From Cocos nucifera (Eukaryota > Streptophyta > Magnoliopsida > Arecales > Arecaceae): DNA of 64,000 bases. How positions within the stretch are numbered: position 1 is the first letter of the stretch; the number at the start of each line of letters is the position of its first letter. Shown here piece after piece: positions 36,201 to 48,773 of this stretch. The position numbers and the translations under genes were made by a program. The DNA lies in assembly GCA_006176705.1 (NCBI GenBank), contig QRFJ01000021.1, positions 1,411,308-1,475,307 of the forward strand, read 5' to 3'. Under the pieces are notes generated by a model, which saw only the letters and a list, made by a program, of their open reading frames with translations, was not told the origin of the DNA and made no database searches.

Positions 36201-36842
36201 TGCTCTTCCCAAAATGCCTAGATAAACCTCCAGCGTTTATTTCCCAAATTAAGAAATCTCATAGAATTTTGGGGGATACATGGTTTATTATTCTTGAAAA
36301 GGTAACCATTCTGAAGGATAAACTCACTAAGTTCTCTAGACGGTCCTTGCTTAAAGGAGGAAATAATATTTTTAAAGTTTGGGCACTCATCATATTGTTC
36401 TTTTAACTGCTCAAATCATGTAACTTTCATACTTACTACATCTTACGAGAGAGTGCATCAGCAGCTTTATTATCTACACCTGCTTTGTGCCTTATCATAA
36501 AGATATAGGCCTGAAGGAACTCAACCTACTTTTTATGTCTTGGATTTAATTTCTTTTGGGAGTTGAGAAACTTAAGGGCCTCATGGTCAAAATACCGGAC
36601 AAATTCTTATGGAAGTAGATAATATCTTCAAAACTTAAGAGCTTGGATCAAGGCATAGAATTCTTTATCATAGGTAGAATACCTGTGCTTGGAGTCATTT
36701 AGTTTTTAGCTAAAAAAAGCTACAGGATATTCTTCTTGACTTAGGACTCCACTAATTTCCATTTTAGATGCATCACATGCAATTTTAAAAACTTTTGTAA
36801 AATTTAGTAATCGCAAGACTGGAGCGTGAGTCATTTTTTCTT

Positions 36843-37684
36843 TTATTTTTTGGAAAGCTCGCTTAATGGCTCAGTCCATTTGAAGCCTCCTTTTTGTATA
36901 CAATCAGTGATTGAGATTGTGATGGTGCTAAAGCCTCTGATGAACCTTCGATAAAAAATTGCGAGATCATGGAAGCTTCGAACTTCATGCATGTTTTGGG
37001 GCACAGGCCATTCAATTATTGTGCGAACTTTCTCGGGGTCTACTGACATGCCATCAGGTGTTAATACAAATCCTAAGAAGATTATACGGTTTGTCAAAAA
37101 ATCACACTTCTTTAGGTTTGCATAGAGATTTTCAATTCTCAGGACTTGACAGACTTGTTGCAAATGGTCTAAGTGGTCTTTTTTAGTTCGACTATAAATC
37201 AGGATATCATCAAAGTATACGACCATAAATGAACAAATGAACGATCGTAGTACCTGAGTCATAATCCTCAAGAAAGTAGTCGGAGCATTGGACAGACCAA
37301 ATGGCATGACTAGCCATTCATACAGACCAATTTTTATTTTGAAAGTAGTTTTTCATTCATCGTCAGGTCTAATTCTGATATGATGGTATCTACTTTTTAA
37401 ATCAATCTTAAAAAGATAGTGGATCCAGATAGCATATCAATCATGTCATCCAACCTAGGAATAGAAAATCGATACTTCATAGTTATTTTATTTATTGCGT
37501 GGCTATCCACGCACATCCTCCACATACCATCCTTTTTTGGAGTTAGGAGTACGAAAAATGCGCAAGGACTCAGACTTTTCCTCACAAAATCTTTTTTCTT
37601 AAGAGCTTGGAAACTTATTCCTGTAACTCTGCATACTCGGTGGGGTTTAAACAATAGTAAGAGAGATTGGAAAGAGTGGCTCAT
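36843..37684 (-). pseudogene. Gypsy reverse transcriptase segments, copy 2
   Basis: The 154-codon open stretch 36843-37307 holds the RT palm and connection. 37397-37684 holds the RT start with LTPKKDGMWRMCVDS. A stop and frameshift between 37308 and 37396 separate the two halves, so no complete polymerase is encoded. Confidence 0.8.
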
Positions 37685-38085
37685 GGAACGAGATCAATAA
37701 CATGCTGGACATCCCACATTGGGGGCAAATGGTCCGAGAGGTCTTCTGGGAAGACATCTTTGAATTGATCTAAGAGGGTAATCACTTCATGGGAATACTG
37801 GTGTAAAGAAACTATATCTCCACTTGTTTTCTTAACCGCCAGAATCAGACCAAAGAGCAATCATTCAATTCTTTTTCAAACTCTTTAGCATTGATTATAT
37901 GAAGGCTCTTCTTTTATTTTTGGCCATTTTGGTTATTATTTTCTATTTTCTTGAAAGCTCTAGGGGTGAAAGATATACAGTGATCTTTTTATCTTGGCTC
38001 ATAAATGTATAAGTATTAGATCGACCATGGAGTGTGGCATCCTGGTCAAAGAGCCATGATCTGTTAAGGATAATGCTACCAACTT

Positions 38086-38619
38086 TCATTGGCAACACAT
38101 CACATCAGATTTTATCTTGATATGATTGAAACTTGATCGAAACCAGATACCTATGCCTAATGGGATAGACGAAGCATCTACCCAGGCCATATTATATGGA
38201 CCAGGACAGTCTATAGGCATTAAACCTAGGCTCAATATAGCATTAGTGAAAATAATAGTCCTGCGCCAATCTTCACTATCTTTGGGTTGGGTCAGCACAC
38301 ATCTAACCATGTCTAATCGTTTTTCTGGTGCAGTCTCAATTTGGGTGATGTCATACTCTTCAAAAGTATCAGCCAATTCTAGATCTACGATATAGACCTC
38401 TTCCTCAAGGTCATTTTCAGAATTTTTAATTTTAATTTTTTCTATGTGTAGTGCTCTGGATGGGCATTGACAGGCAAAATGGCCTAGTCTATTGCACTTG
38501 AAGCATTGAATCGTGGAGCTAATCCCTCGAGAAGTTTCTTTGATGACTCCTTTTTCTTTGTCATTCTTCTTAGTTGGCAGTGTTGCAGATGGGGGACAAC
38601 TAATAGAAGTCTGATTCAT
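38086..38619 (-). pseudogene. Gypsy gag zinc knuckle and protease remnant, copy 2
   Basis: 177 open codons with the same predicted protein as 18116-18649, including the CCHC motif CFKCNRLGHFACQC. Confidence 0.75.
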
Positions 38620-40192
38620 ACTAGGTCTCAGGCCTAAGATACATGGTCTAGGAGGCTCAAATTGACGAATGATCGACTAACTCTGAAACCTGGTATCTAC
38701 AGTATTCAATTTGTTATCGATGCTTTCAAGATGTCCTAATATTTTTTTATAAGGTGGTTACTAAATTAGGTTCCATTTTATTAATTGGTTGAGAAGACTA
38801 TTTGGTATTTGGTTCCTAATCTAGTGGTCATGCAAAACTGTATTGATTTTTTTTTTTAAAAAAGGAAAGTAAGACGCAAACAAATAAATACAAAATGCAA
38901 CTAATCCTATCCAAAAGAAAAAGAAAAAAGAAAAATCTAGCTCTAATACCAAAAAAGCTGATGCGGGACAAGGCTAATTATCCTAAACCTATTTAACTAC
39001 TAAGGAGATCAGTGAACAAAGTTAATTAAAGTAATTAAAATATAAAATAGTAAAAAATTAAAGCAAGTAAGAAAAATAACTAAAAAGATTAGTCGTGATT
39101 AAAGTTCGATCTAGGAAGTGACTCGGTCGGCACACATAGACAAAAAAATTTAAAATAGGATCGTTGGTCGTTAAGGAACAATAGCTTGGCCAGGGCTAAT
39201 TAACTTAATTAAATTGAATCTAAAAGAAACTAAAGATAGATAATTAGCATGAAAAAAAAATTAAATAGCATTGATTTAAAAAAAATTCTAAACTAATCTA
39301 TGAAGTGGTCTCATGTCGCACGGGATGTCTCGACTCCTGGGCAAATGAGATCGAACCGAAGGAAGGCAAGATGTCCAGCTATAGATTCGTGACAAAGAAG
39401 ACCAAAGTCTTCAGATTTGAAATCACCCAAAATAAGACAGATAAGAACAACTTTTGTAAGAAACACCCTGAAATATAGAAAATGTCCAAAGTAATCCCAA
39501 TAAGCATAGAAGTCGGCAATGAAGGAGCCGGGTTTGCTCTGAAATCCATGCTCCTTCACGATCGTGCAAGCAGGTGATGGGATCGAGAAATAGGATTTTG
39601 GAATTCGATGCTCTGATGGGGCTTGGTGGCGGTCGATGGAATAAGCCCATCAGAAGGGGCATTGGTGATGGCGGTGGGCGCCGAAGGCAGTGGAGGGCAT
39701 CGACGGCGGTGGATGGCACCCATGGTGGTGGGATGGCTTAGGTAGCGAAGGATGGAGCTGCAGAGGGTTCGTTGGGCGAGGAAGGTAAACAGTGGTGGGG
39801 ATTTGCTGGTAAAGGATGGTGTTGATAGAGAATCAGAAGAAGGGTGTCGCAGAGGTGGTGCTCATGGTGGCGGGTGGCAAATGGTGGCGGCGCACAGCAA
39901 TGGAAAGTGAATGGGGTGGTAGCGAGTTGGATATGGTCCGATGGAGGTGGTTGGTGGCGGCACGCGATAGTGAGCAGTGTTGGTGTGGTGGATGTAGTCC
40001 CGTGGTGGAGGGGAGGAGGAAATGGTTGAATAGGGCAGCTTAGACGGTGGAGCATCCATTTTCCTTGGTGGAGCATTCATTTTCCTTGAAAAACTATGTA
40101 AAATACTATGTAAATATTAGACCATTTTCCTTGGTGGAGCATCCATTTTTCTTGAAAAACTATATAAAATACCTATTATACCCTTAATAAAT

Positions 40193-40900
40193 ATGAGACC
40201 ATATTGCCGAAGGAAAAAATCTTGTTTTTCAGATTAGGTTCGTTTAGATCTGATTTGATCAAGAGAAATATTTCAAAAATTTTTCTCTTAGATTCAAATT
40301 AGATCTGAGACTCTTCAGATCTGATTTTATTAATCTAATAAAATAAAAATAAAATAAAATAAATTAAATCTAATTTAATTATATCTTATTATGGATAATC
40401 CTATCATCCTGTGATGATCCTGATTTTTGCCTGAGATTCTGGATGTAGCCATGCAAGTGCCTGACCTCTATCAATATCTAATTGGATAGGATCTGAAGAT
40501 CTTCTTCTTCTCAATCTGTGCTCCAAAAATCAGATTTGGATCTGATCTTGAAGGTTTTCAAAATGCCTTTTGAAAATCAACTGTTGTCTCTTGCAGCAGT
40601 GCTGCCTTCTTCCTTTTCCGGTCGCCTTTCTCTTATTTGGATCGCATCAAACTCGAGCCCAAAGCCTCTTGGGCGTGAAGAGGAGAGAGAGAATTAGAGG
40701 GTAGCATGAAGAAGGAGGGAGAAGGGCTATGTGGCATGGGCAAAGAGTAGAAACTCAAAATTTTAGGCGCAGACAGGATTTATATAGACCCTGCTGCGCC
40801 ATGTAGTGTCACATTATCTCGATCATTCATGGCTCTTTATGTAATCAGATCTAAATTTGATTGGTGGGATGACATCATTTGATTCAATCAGATTAGAGTC
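40193..40900 (-). repeat. Partial reverse Copia LTR cut by the gap
   Basis: It matches 20223-20930, the 3' end portion of the reverse Copia LTR. The remaining 1.6 kb of LTR expected from copy 1 is not visible because the gap starts here. Confidence 0.8.
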
Positions 40901-41900
40901 NNNNNNNNNNNNNNNNNNNNNNNNNNNNNNNNNNNNNNNNNNNNNNNNNNNNNNNNNNNNNNNNNNNNNNNNNNNNNNNNNNNNNNNNNNNNNNNNNNNN
41001 NNNNNNNNNNNNNNNNNNNNNNNNNNNNNNNNNNNNNNNNNNNNNNNNNNNNNNNNNNNNNNNNNNNNNNNNNNNNNNNNNNNNNNNNNNNNNNNNNNNN
41101 NNNNNNNNNNNNNNNNNNNNNNNNNNNNNNNNNNNNNNNNNNNNNNNNNNNNNNNNNNNNNNNNNNNNNNNNNNNNNNNNNNNNNNNNNNNNNNNNNNNN
41201 NNNNNNNNNNNNNNNNNNNNNNNNNNNNNNNNNNNNNNNNNNNNNNNNNNNNNNNNNNNNNNNNNNNNNNNNNNNNNNNNNNNNNNNNNNNNNNNNNNNN
41301 NNNNNNNNNNNNNNNNNNNNNNNNNNNNNNNNNNNNNNNNNNNNNNNNNNNNNNNNNNNNNNNNNNNNNNNNNNNNNNNNNNNNNNNNNNNNNNNNNNNN
41401 NNNNNNNNNNNNNNNNNNNNNNNNNNNNNNNNNNNNNNNNNNNNNNNNNNNNNNNNNNNNNNNNNNNNNNNNNNNNNNNNNNNNNNNNNNNNNNNNNNNN
41501 NNNNNNNNNNNNNNNNNNNNNNNNNNNNNNNNNNNNNNNNNNNNNNNNNNNNNNNNNNNNNNNNNNNNNNNNNNNNNNNNNNNNNNNNNNNNNNNNNNNN
41601 NNNNNNNNNNNNNNNNNNNNNNNNNNNNNNNNNNNNNNNNNNNNNNNNNNNNNNNNNNNNNNNNNNNNNNNNNNNNNNNNNNNNNNNNNNNNNNNNNNNN
41701 NNNNNNNNNNNNNNNNNNNNNNNNNNNNNNNNNNNNNNNNNNNNNNNNNNNNNNNNNNNNNNNNNNNNNNNNNNNNNNNNNNNNNNNNNNNNNNNNNNNN
41801 NNNNNNNNNNNNNNNNNNNNNNNNNNNNNNNNNNNNNNNNNNNNNNNNNNNNNNNNNNNNNNNNNNNNNNNNNNNNNNNNNNNNNNNNNNNNNNNNNNNN
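40901..41900. other. Assembly gap of 1000 N
   Basis: Exactly 1000 N. A round number suggests a placeholder of unknown true size rather than a measured distance. Confidence 0.99.
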
Positions 41901-42679
41901 CTTCAATGGCAAAATGACTAAAGCTCCCTTTTGTTAGGACATGGGGAAAGGGCCACAGATCTCCTTGCCCTAGTACATACTGATGTGTGCGGCCCATTTG
42001 ATGTGCCGGCTAGAGGCAATTTTGTCTACTTCATTACCTTTACCGATGATCTATCTAGGTATGGGTATGTGTATCTTATGAGACATAAAGTCTGAAGCTT
42101 TTGAAAAGTTCAAAGAATTCAGACATGAAGTAGAAAAATAAACTAGAAAACCCATTAAGGTTCTTCGATCAGATCGAGGAGGTGAATACCTTAGTCAAAA
42201 ATTCCTAGACTATCTTAAGCAAAATGGCATAGTCTCTCAATGGACTCCACCAGGAACACCTCAACTCAACGGAAGTTTCAGAATGGAGAAATCGGATTTT
42301 ATTAGATATGGTCCTCATTCTAAATTTTCTTTGGGGACATAGTCTACTAAGAAACCAAGTCTATATCTATTTACTACAAGTTAGAGTTTATTAGAGCTCG
42401 ATTCATAGGATATCCTAAAGAGTATTAGGATACTATTTCTACATTCCAGAAGACCACAATGTGATTGTGAGTCGACATGCCATCTTTCTTGTAGATTCAG
42501 ATTAAGCTTGATGAGAAAGTCTCACAAGGAGCTAAGGACCAATGGAACCAAATCAGGTTGAGCCAATAAGTCCAACACTACCTCCTCCACCTCGTAGATC
42601 GGAAAAGAGTTTTTCGTCCCCCTGAAAGATACTTAGGTATTATTTCAGAGGACAGTAGAGAAAATGTTCCTCATAGGTA

Positions 42680-43837
42680 ATGGTGCTCATGGTGATGATC
42701 CCAAAACCTACAACGAGGCGATATCAGATATCGACTCCTGAGAAATGGTTAGAGGCAATGAAGTCAGAAATTGACTCGATGCACTCAAACCAAGTCTGGA
42801 CCTTGGTAGATCCACCAGAAGGTATAGTACCTATTGGGTGTAAATGGATCTTCAAGAGAAAGATTGGTGCAGATGGAAAATGTGGAGACATTCAAGGCTA
42901 GACTAGTGGCAAAAGGTTATAGTCAACGCGAAGGCATTGACTATCAGGATACCTTTTCCCAGTAGCTATGCTAAAATCCATCCGCACATTGCTTGCTGTT
43001 GCAGCCTATTTCGATTATGAAATATGGCAAATGGACGTGAAAATGGCATTCTTAAATGGATATCTTGAGGAAGATATCTATATGGAACAGCCGCTAGGTT
43101 TCACATCCAGTGATACTGATCACAAGGTTTGCAAGCTGCAAAGGTCCATATATGGACTTAAGCAAGCATCTCGGAGCTGGAACACTCGTTTCAATGATGT
43201 GATCAAAATCGTTTGGTTTCATCAAAAATGAAGAGGAACCATGTGTTTTCAAAAAGGTCAGTGGGAGCGCTGTTGTCTTCCTCGTATTGTACGTGGATGA
43301 CATCCTCCTTATTGGGAATGATATTCCCATGTTGACCATCAGTCAAAATGTGGTTGTCCAAAAGAATTCTCCATGAAAGACCTAGGTGAAGCATCCTTTA
43401 TTCTAGGAATTAAGGTCTATAGGGATAGACCGAATAGGATGCTAGGACTTTCACAGAAGATGTACATAGAGGAAGTACTAAAGAGGTTTAGTATGGAAAA
43501 CTCTAAGAGGGGATTAATACCCTTCAGACATGGTATTCATCTTTCCAAGAAGATGTGCCCTAGCACACCTGAGGAAATAGAACGCATGAGCAAGATCCCT
43601 TATGCTTCTGCAATAGGGAGCCTCATGTATGCCATGCTATGTACACGACCTGATATAGCCCATGCTGTGAGTGTCACAAGCAGATATCAGTCAAATCCAG
43701 GTGAAGAACACTGGACTTCTGTGAAATGTATCCTTAAGTACTTGAGAAGAACTAAGGATATGATGTTGGTCTTTGGTAATGGAGAACTCCAAGTCCAGGG
43801 ATACACAGACTCGGATTTTCATGTCCGATATAGATGA
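42680..43837 (+). pseudogene. Copia reverse transcriptase, decayed
   Basis: Three successive open stretches (42680-42901, 42968-43231, 43373-43837) in different frames cover the RT fingers, the palm with QMDVKMAFLNG, the YVDD catalytic box at about 43289-43300, and the thumb/connection up to RPDIAHAVSVTSRYQSNPG. Frameshifts lie near 42900, 42965, 43225 and 43365. The catalytic box is intact but the chain is broken. Confidence 0.82.
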
Positions 43838-44280
43838 TCGAAAGTCGACATCTGGAAGTCTGTTTGTGTGCAATGGTGGTGCTGTCAGCTGGAAGAGTTT
43901 CAAGCAAGACTGTGATAGCAGATTCCACCATGGAAGCAAATATATCGCTGCATCAGAAGGCTGCGAAGGAAGGCATTCTGGTACAAGAAGTTTGCTGCAG
44001 AAATTCAGAGTAATGCCATCAGATGCCATTCCTCTATACTGCGACAACAATGGCGCCATAGCCCTTGCTAAGGAGCCGAGGTCTCACCAAAAATCCAAGC
44101 ACATCGAGAGCGGCGATACCACCTCATCCGCGATTACCTCGAGAAGGTTACGTCGAGGTCAAGAGAGTCAACTCCAGATAATGTGCGGCAGACCCACTTA
44201 CAAAGCCGTTGGGCCAGCAGAAGATCGAAGCCCACCTTGAGAAGATGGGACTTAGACTTGTAGCCAATTGGCTTTAGGTC

Positions 44281-44291
44281 AAGTGGGAGAT
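44281..44291 (+). other. Polypurine tract before Copia LTR
   Basis: AAGTGGGAGATT immediately precedes TGTTAG, the classic arrangement for plant Copia 3' LTRs. Confidence 0.75.
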
Positions 44292-46604
44292 TGTTAGATA
44301 TATGTGCCCTAGAAGCCAGAATTGGCTGACACTTGTAATACACTTCTAGGGGCAAAATTATAATTTTGACTATAAATTAATAAAATGGGTTATTTTCTAT
44401 CACATATGTGTATTTAGTGTCTGTGATACATCCTTTGAGTTAATGGTAATGATAATTCATATTTTCAAGAGTTGAAAATTTAAGACATGAATAATCATTA
44501 TTAACTCATAAAATGCTTCCGACCATAGGATCATCACGAGGATGGTGATTGATCCGGAAGGTTGGTGTACAATCGCTTCTCTTTAGTAGATGAGTCTTGA
44601 GTCTATGGTGTGGAGACACCGGAGCGAGAGTATAGGTACTCGTTAGAGAACGAGGGCACTGAGCGTGACCACCTCGAGTAGTCATTAAGGAAGTCTACCT
44701 TCTCGTCAATGACTGACTCGATGCTGCAGTAGTGTGTCTGGTTCTTTGACCTGAGGTGCATCGGATAGTTCACCTTGAGGGTGTTATAGTTTGACTACAC
44801 CATTAACTCGGTCTCCTAGCCATTCAGGAACCCTGAGGTGTATGTTGGCTATAGCATGTTCATTGTAGGAACTGGATTGCATCAAGATGGAATCTATCTA
44901 CCTCGGTGGTAGATGAGGAGCAGCCCTATGATGATCATGAGAATCAAGTCCATAAGCCCATGGCCATGGCAGAGTGAAATAATAGAAAGAGTTTCTATTT
45001 AAGATTTTCACATTGGACTCGAATCGAATGATTACATCATATGACAGAGAACTAGGGTTTGACGAGTTCACCTTAACCCTAATCTGATCGGGGCTCAAGA
45101 TAGAAGAACTTAATCACACAGGTAGCTGCACCAAGAGGTTCGCATTCAGCTCTGATGGGTTGCCACCATATACTGCTAGGTGTCACTGGTGGATTTTGGG
45201 AGCAATTAGAATGATTTAGATGATCGATCATTCTAGCTGTTCGAATCAGAAGAGTTCTGATCCATCGAAAGGAGTTTCGATGATGTCGATGATAGAGATC
45301 ATGACATATCCCATTACCATATAGAACTGAACCTAACTGGGATCACACAAATAAGGGTTTGGATCTGGATGATCATCAATTGAACTAACTTAGTTCAATT
45401 GATTTGAATTAGATTCAATTAGGTTCAAGGAAATCGTGCTAGCACACGATTGAAGCCTAACGTTCTTCCTTCTGTAATCTTTTTGATTCATCGCAACTGA
45501 GCCAAATTTGATTTGACTCATTTCAATATCTTGAATGGATTTATTTTTATCTGATTAAAATAAGTTGAGGTTAGATTAATTATGAAAATTAAATTCATTC
45601 CTAGTGCAATTGGACTAAGATCAATAGTTGACCCAATTGAGAGAATTGAGGGTCACATGATCATAGAATTTTAGAAAATTCTTTAGAAATTATTTTGTAT
45701 TAATTTTTAGATATGTGATAGGGAACAAGTCATACTTTGGGTGTGAAAAATTTTGTGATTTTTGGAGGTGCCTAGGCCTAAGTTTTGATAGAGTTTGATT
45801 TGGATCAAACTCTTGAGGAAAGAGTCCTAGATGCACATGGACTCTTCCTTATCCTTTCATGCTGCCATCTTCTAGATGAATTTTTAGCATCAAAACTAGA
45901 TGGGATCTGGGGTTTTTTGTGGAGATCAGGTCCAAGAGTCCCAATGGTTGAATTCACATAAGGGTTGTGATTGGTTAAAAAAAGACTTTTTATGATGCAC
46001 ATCTCTATGTATAAGAACTCTTCTCACGAAATTATCTCAACGTAATTTACTTTTTCCACACCCAAAGGCTGCCTTTCCCCTCTGATATCCATGCCCCCTC
46101 TATCCTATCTCTCCCTCTTTTCTACATGTCCTAAAAAGTTTTAGGTACAAATCTGAGTTAAAGATCTAAGATTTTTGGCACAAGATTCAGTATCTACATG
46201 AATGGTATTCGCTGAGACGAATAGGCTGCCCTTCAAGAAGTTAGTTTTGAAGGCTTTTCAAATCAGATCCAGATCTGATTTTTGGAGGAGAGATTCATAA
46301 GGAGAAGATGATCTCAGATCCTTCCTAAGTGGATACTAGTAGAGGCCTAGGCACGTGCATGGCTAGATCTTTCAGAACCTTCAGGAATCAATAGGATCAT
46401 CATAGGATAATTAGATTACCAAATCAGGTACTTAAAATTAAATCTAATTTAATTTTATTTTTAACTTTTAATATCAGATCTCTATGATCAGATTTGAGAA
46501 GTCTCAGATCTGATTAGAATTTTAGAAAAAATTATTTTAAAATATTTCTTTAGATTCAATCAAATCTGAATAATCCTGTGTCGAAAAAATAGATTATTCC
46601 TTCA
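44292..46604 (+). repeat. Copia 3' LTR, about 2.3 kb
   Basis: It starts TGTTAGATATATGTGCCC after the polypurine tract. It is the inverted, diverged counterpart of 20223-22531. The 3' end is set approximately where the similarity stops (TTATTCCTTCACA). Confidence 0.75.
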
Positions 46605-46726
46605 CATCAAGCATTCCAACTTCGAGATGCTTGCTTAAGTCTATAGATGAATCTTTGCAGGCAAATCTTTGTGATCACCATCACTGGATGTGAAAACAAA
46701 ATGATTGTTCTATAAATATCTTTCTC
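46605..46726. other. Short spacer between opposed Copia elements
   Basis: About 120 bases not matched to either Copia copy by eye. Nothing is recognised. Confidence 0.4.
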
Positions 46727-47330
46727 AAGATATTCATTTATGAACTCTATTATCACATCCATCTACCATATTTCGTGATTGAAATATACTACAATGGCAA
46801 GCAATGTGCGGATGGATGGCCACTGAGAGAAGGTATCCTAATAACCTTTCGCCACTAGCCAAGCCTTGAATGTCTCTACATTCCTATCTGTACCTATCTT
46901 TCTCTTGAAGATTTATTTATATCTAATAGGTACTATACCTTCAGGTGGATCTACCAAGATTCAGATTTGGTTCGAACATATCAAGTCAATCTTTGACTTC
47001 ATTGCCTCTAACCAATTCTCGGAGTTGATATCTGATATCGCCTTGTCATAGGTTCTAGGATCATCACCATGAACCCCATTTTTCATGAGGAATATTTTCT
47101 TTACATCCTCTGAAATAGTACCTAAGTACTTTTTGGAGGATGGGAAATCCTATTTCACCCACAAGGTAGATGACGTAGTGAATTAAGGATCGGCTCAGAG
47201 TAACTGGGTTCCTCAGGTTTTTTGGCTCTTTGCTCTTTGGAGACTTTCTCCTTGAGCCTAATCTATCTTTCGATCCCACCATCTTGAATAAACTATTTTT
47301 CAAGAAAATGGTGTGTCAACCTACAATCAC
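46727..47330 (-). repeat. 604-bp tandem duplication inside Copia pol, unit A
   Basis: Both units start AAGATATTCATTTATGAACT and end CCTACAATCAC. By eye unit A and unit B differ at only two positions (near 46965 and 47174), so the duplication is recent. Confidence 0.93.
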
Positions 47331-47934
47331 AAGATATTCATTTATGAACTCTATTATCACATCCATCTACCATATTTCGTGATTGAAATATACTACAATG
47401 GCAAGCAATGTGCGGATGGATGGCCACTGAGAGAAGGTATCCTAATAACCTTTCGCCACTAGCCAAGCCTTGAATGTCTCTACATTCCTATCTGTACCTA
47501 TCTTTCTCTTGAAGATTTATTTATATCTAATAGGTACTATACCTTCAGGTGGATCTACCAAGATTCAGATTTGGTTCGAACATATCAAGTCAATCTTTGA
47601 CTTCATTGCCTCTAACCAATTCTTGGAGTTGATATCTGATATCGCCTTGTCATAGGTTCTAGGATCATCACCATGAACCCCATTTTTCATGAGGAATATT
47701 TTCTTTACATCCTCTGAAATAGTACCTAAGTACTTTTTGGAGGATGGGAAATCCTATTTCACCCACAAGGTAGATGAGGTAGTGAATTAAGGATCGGCTC
47801 AGAGTAACTGGGTTCCTCAGGTTTTTTGGCTCTTTGCTCTTTGGAGACTTTCTCCTTGAGCCTAATCTATCTTTCGATCCCACCATCTTGAATAAACTAT
47901 TTTTCAAGAAAATGGTGTGTCAACCTACAATCAC
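47331..47934 (-). repeat. 604-bp tandem duplication inside Copia pol, unit B
   Basis: Direct tandem copy of 46727-47330. After 47934 the normal upstream Copia sequence continues (minus-strand EDHNVIV), so unit B is the one in its proper context on that side. Confidence 0.93.
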
Positions 47935-48773
47935 ATTATGATCTTCCAGAAGATAGAAGTAATATCCTAATAACTCTTTAGGATATCCAATAAATCGAGC
48001 TCTAAGAGGCCTAGACTCTAACTTATCCATCGTCGGACAACCCAAATTTTGAGATAACTCAAACTTGGCTTCTTACCATGCCATATCGCATATGTAGTGA
48101 TAGAAATAGTTTTTGATGGAACCTTATTTAGTAAATAAATGCTGTCATTAAACTATATTCCTAAAGAAACTCAGGAAGATTCATAAAGCTTATCATGGAT
48201 CGGACCATATCTAATAGGGTCTGATTTCTCCATTCTAAAAATCCATTAAGTTGAGGCATTCCAAATGAAGTCCATTATGAGACTATGCCATTGTCCTTGA
48301 GATAGTTCAGAATTTTTTAACTTAGGTATTCACCTCCTCAATCTAATCAAAGAATCTTAATAGACTTTCTGATTTGCTTTTCTACTTCGTGTCTGAACTC
48401 TTCAAACTTTTTAAAGACTTCAGACTTATGTCACATCAAGTACACATACCATACCAAGATAAATTATCAGTAAAGATAATAAAGTAGTCATAATTGCCTC
48501 TAGCTGGCACATCGAATAGACCGCACACATCTATATGTACCAGGGCAAGTAAGTCTGTGGCCCTTTTTCCATGTCCTACAAAAGAAAGCTTGGTTATTTG
48601 GTCTTGAAGGCATTATTCACAAATCGGATATGACTCGAAAGTCAACGGATCCATTAGTTCGGATTTCTCTAATTTGTTAATCCTATCTTTAGCCATACGA
48701 TCTAGCTTTAAGGTGCCCTAGATCCTTCATTAATACTATCTCTAGATCATTTTGATCCTATAACATTCATGTT

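Larger units (their letters stand above)
33287..40047 (-). mobile_element. Chromodomain Gypsy element, copy 2
   Basis: Counterpart of 13335-20077. The 3' LTR is at about 33287-34877, chromodomain at 34881-35140, integrase at about 35570-36170 (open part 35842-36081), RT and RNase H at about 36410-37690, zinc knuckle and protease at 37960-38619, primer-binding site at 38940-38951, and truncated 5' LTR at 38959-40047. RT is less damaged here: 36843-37307 reads through from MPFGLSNAPTTF past YFDDILIYSRT to the connection domain. In copy 1 the same stretch has a stop near 17101. The 3' LTR also has a duplicated TTAATTAACT unit near 33530. Confidence 0.85.
29907..40900. repeat. Duplicated 11-kb TE block, copy 2
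   Basis: This is a direct repeat of 9952-20930 holding the same nested elements in the same order with the same truncations. Its left end joins kinase intron 1 and its right end is the scaffold gap. Confidence 0.95.
41901..44291 (+). mobile_element. Copia internal region (integrase, RT, RNase H), 5' part lost in gap
   Basis: Plus-strand pieces in order: the pre-integrase tail and HTDVCGPFDVPARGNF near 41968; FTDDLSRYGYVYLMRHK near 42035; the RT start with CKWIFKRKIGADGK near 42840; QMDVKMAFLNGYLEEDIYME near 43028; YVDDILLIGND near 43289; RNase H with AASEG near 43950; and the end NSRDN-like and KMGLRLVANWL before a stop near 44275. Many stops and frameshifts occur, and a block of integrase near 42290-42480 is shortened. 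The order integrase-RT-RNase H defines Copia. It is followed directly by its LTR. Confidence 0.85.

Noticed and set aside
40857..41997. Three long open frames (339-369 codons) across the gap
   Set aside because: They consist almost wholly of unknown residues from the 1000 N and have no biological meaning.
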